From: Acidobacteriota bacterium
GTDB taxonomy: Bacteria > Acidobacteriota > UBA6911 > RPQK01
Direction of reading: 5' to 3'
Assembly (NCBI GenBank): GCA_003819755.1
Contig: RPQK01000539.1
Span: 1-5,595 of the forward strand
Length of the DNA stretch: 5,595 nucleotides
The notes under the pieces are model-generated. The model saw only the letters and a program-made list of their open reading frames with translations, did no database searches and was not told where the DNA came from. Shown here one piece after another: positions 3,766 to 5,595 of the stretch. The translations under genes were made by a program, and so were the position numbers. Positions within the stretch are counted from its first letter, which is position 1, and every line of letters starts with the position of its first letter.

Positions 3766-5571
3766 ATGTGGCGGGGAATGGCAGGCGCAGCAATTCTCGT
3801 CGGGCTGATGACACTGTTCCTCTTTGCTTTGTCTTGCCGGAATGCAGGGTCTGCCGCGCAGGCGAGCGCGCCTCTAGCATTCTATCCCGATATCGAACCT
3901 ATTATCTTCGAGAACTGCGCGCAACCTTGCCATCACCCCGGCGGCGCAGGGCCCTTCAGCCTGGCCACGTATGAGGATGTAAGGGCGAGAGCCCGCCAGA
4001 TCGCGGTCGTGACGGGGAAACGCTACATGCCTCCCTGGCCTCCCGAGCCCCAAAAGCCGCCCTTCCTAGGCGAGCGACGGCTGAGCGGGGACCAGATCGA
4101 GCGGCTTAGGCTCTGGGCTGAACAAGGCGCCAGAGAGGGAAAGCGCCCTCAGAACCTGGTACGATCCCTGCCCCCTGAGGGTTGGCAGCTCGGCAAGCCC
4201 GACCTCATCCTGAACTTGCCCAAGTCTTTTACGCTGCCGGCTGAGGGAACCGACGTCTTTCGCAATTTCGTCTTCCAGGTTCCGCTCTCGTCACCTCGTT
4301 ACGTAAGAGCCGTCGAGATCCTCCCTGGAAAGAAGAACGTCGTGCACCACGCGAATCTCCTGATTGACCGCGAGCAATCATCGCGTCGGCTCGACGAGCA
4401 AGACCCGGAAGTCGGGTTTCCAGGGATGGATGTCATACTGGAATCCAGCCAATTCGAGCCGGACAGTCACTTCCTTTTCTGGAAGCCCGGCACGCCTCCT
4501 TCGGTGGAGCCGGCCGGGATGACATGGCGGCTTGACCCCGGCACGGACTTGATCCTGAACGCCCATCTTCAGCCGTCCGGCAAGCCCGAGATCATCGAGC
4601 CGATCCTGGGCATTTACTTCTCAGAAGAGGCCCCGAAGTTCTTCCCCATGCTCCTGCAACTGGAGCATGACGGCGCGCTTGACATTCCCCCCGGCGGGAA
4701 GGATTTCGTGGTCACTGACGAGTACCCGGTCCCGGTCGATCTCGATGTGCTCGGAGTCTATCCGCATGCCCATTACCTGGGGAACATCGTCGAGGGGTGG
4801 GCAGACCTGCCCGATGGACGCCGCCAGACGCTTATCCGAATTCACAACTGGGATCTGAACTGGCAGGCCGTCTATCGATACCAGGAGCCGGTTTTTCTGC
4901 CGCGCGGGTCGGTCATTCGGATGCGCTTTAGTTACGACAACTCAGCGGATAACGTCCGCAACCCCAACCATCCGCCGCAAAGAGTCAAAGCCGGCAACCG
5001 GTCATCCGACGAAATGGGGCATCTTTGGCTCCAAGTCCTCCCCAAAGGTGGTGCAGACCAGAGGATAGTGCTTCAGGAAACGCTTATGAGGGCGAGGCTC
5101 GGCAAGTACCCGAACGACTTTAGTGCCCACTTCAACCTGGCGTCGGTGCTGCAATCTCGCGGCCGGGCGCGCGAAGCCATCGAGCACTACAGGGCAGCGC
5201 TCGCGGTGAGGTCCAACGCCTTGGCGTTGAACAGCCTCGGCACGGCTCTTCAGGAAGTCGACCAGTTCGAGGAGGCGGCCGCCTGTTACCGGAAGGCCCT
5301 GAGGTTGAGGCCCGACTATACCGATGCGCACTACAACATCGGCCTCTTGCTCCTGAGAGCACATCAAAGCGAACGGGCAATCGCCCACTTCGAACAGGTC
5401 GTGCGGGCTCGTCCATACGACGCCGACGCGCATAACGACTTGGGAAGCGCGTTGTTCATGCAGGGGAGAGTCCAGGAGGCAGCCGTCCATTTCAGGACCG
5501 CCCTGCGCATTAACCCCGAGCATCAGAACGCCCGCGACAATCTGCGGCTGGCAGAGCAGCGGGGGCGGTAA
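3766..5571 (+). CDS. Heme c - copper type II monooxygenase (PHM/DBH-like) - TPR fusion
   Basis: This 601-residue exported protein joins three modules. Residues 1-23 are a hydrophobic export signal ending in ALSC, so Cys24 may be lipidated. A heme c region follows (about 36-125): CAQPCH (51-56) is an attachment site with three residues between the cysteines, and Met88 in RYMPPWPP is the likely axial ligand. Residues 140-430 match the two-domain PHM/DBH core. His194-His195 (VVHHANL) and His267 (NAHLQPSG) correspond to the PHM CuH ligands; His334 and His336 (PHAHYLG) plus Met417 (SSDEMGHL) correspond to CuM. The core has no cysteine, unlike disulfide-rich animal PHM. Four TPRs follow (about 453-590; the first is 33 residues, the others 34-phased). 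The family hydroxylates carbon centres using O2 and two copper ions; here the heme could supply electrons in place of ascorbate. Substrate is unknown. The start at 3766 is preferred, with 3778 possible; the gene follows the redoxin by 7 bp. The protein is complete within the window. Confidence 0.93.
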   Translation: MWRGMAGAAILVGLMTLFLFALSCRNAGSAAQASAPLAFYPDIEPIIFENCAQPCHHPGGAGPFSLATYEDVRARARQIAVVTGKRYMPPWPPEPQKPPFLGERRLSGDQIERLRLWAEQGAREGKRPQNLVRSLPPEGWQLGKPDLILNLPKSFTLPAEGTDVFRNFVFQVPLSSPRYVRAVEILPGKKNVVHHANLLIDREQSSRRLDEQDPEVGFPGMDVILESSQFEPDSHFLFWKPGTPPSVEPAGMTWRLDPGTDLILNAHLQPSGKPEIIEPILGIYFSEEAPKFFPMLLQLEHDGALDIPPGGKDFVVTDEYPVPVDLDVLGVYPHAHYLGNIVEGWADLPDGRRQTLIRIHNWDLNWQAVYRYQEPVFLPRGSVIRMRFSYDNSADNVRNPNHPPQRVKAGNRSSDEMGHLWLQVLPKGGADQRIVLQETLMRARLGKYPNDFSAHFNLASVLQSRGRAREAIEHYRAALAVRSNALALNSLGTALQEVDQFEEAAACYRKALRLRPDYTDAHYNIGLLLLRAHQSERAIAHFEQVVRARPYDADAHNDLGSALFMQGRVQEAAVHFRTALRINPEHQNARDNLRLAEQRGR

Positions 5572-5595
5572 CGGTTCGGCCATTTACTTTTTGGA

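Noticed and set aside
5002..5583. 193-codon minus-strand frame opposite the TPR region
   Set aside because: It is out of phase with an obvious TPR domain and has no motif of its own; it is a codon-bias shadow.
5572..5595. Terminator after the monooxygenase gene (tactttttgga)
   Set aside because: A T-run is present but no hairpin is visible in the 24 bases before the window ends.

Overview
The window looks like chromosomal sequence from a GC-rich, Gram-negative environmental bacterium. The gene content (signal-peptide proteins, a heme-c/copper monooxygenase/TPR fusion, a 'TDCPISN' redoxin, heptamer repeat palindromes) reminds me most of Acidobacteriota or a similar soil phylum. That placement is an inference from family recall, not from a marker gene. 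I see no rRNA, tRNA, CRISPR array, transposase or integrase.

Layout, left to right. Positions 1-178 hold a large palindromic array of 7-bp units that runs off the left edge. Its right arm stops 2 bp from the stop codon of a leftward APC-family amino acid permease (181-1527). A second, shorter palindrome, also built of 7-bp units (1574-1632), lies between the permease and the next leftward gene. That gene (1639-2361) encodes a small secreted, very methionine-rich protein that may be DUF4412/LolA-like. A 182-bp divergent intergenic region follows. On the + strand there is then a protein with two PRC-barrel domains (2544-3104). After a perfect TATAAT box come two tightly linked genes: a secreted redoxin (3180-3758) and, 7 bp later, a 601-residue multidomain protein (3766-5571). 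The last 24 bp show nothing recognisable.

The + strand pair is the most interesting part. The large protein has an export signal, a c-type heme region, a two-domain core with all six copper ligands expected of the peptidylglycine/dopamine-type copper monooxygenase fold (PHM/DBH), and four C-terminal TPRs. The redoxin upstream has a single active-site cysteine and a conserved-looking C-terminal Gly-Cys. The two probably work together outside the cytoplasm, with the heme serving as built-in electron supply and the redoxin as a redox or copper-handling partner. The pairing is visible in the sequence; the biochemical link and the substrate are unknown. The permease and the methionine-rich protein form a separate leftward unit with no evident functional tie to the pair.

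The second theme is the repeats. Two palindromes built from heptamers sharing a GTCAG/CTGAC core each lie directly behind the stop codon of a leftward gene, which suggests a dispersed repeat family that acts as, or prefers, 3' ends.
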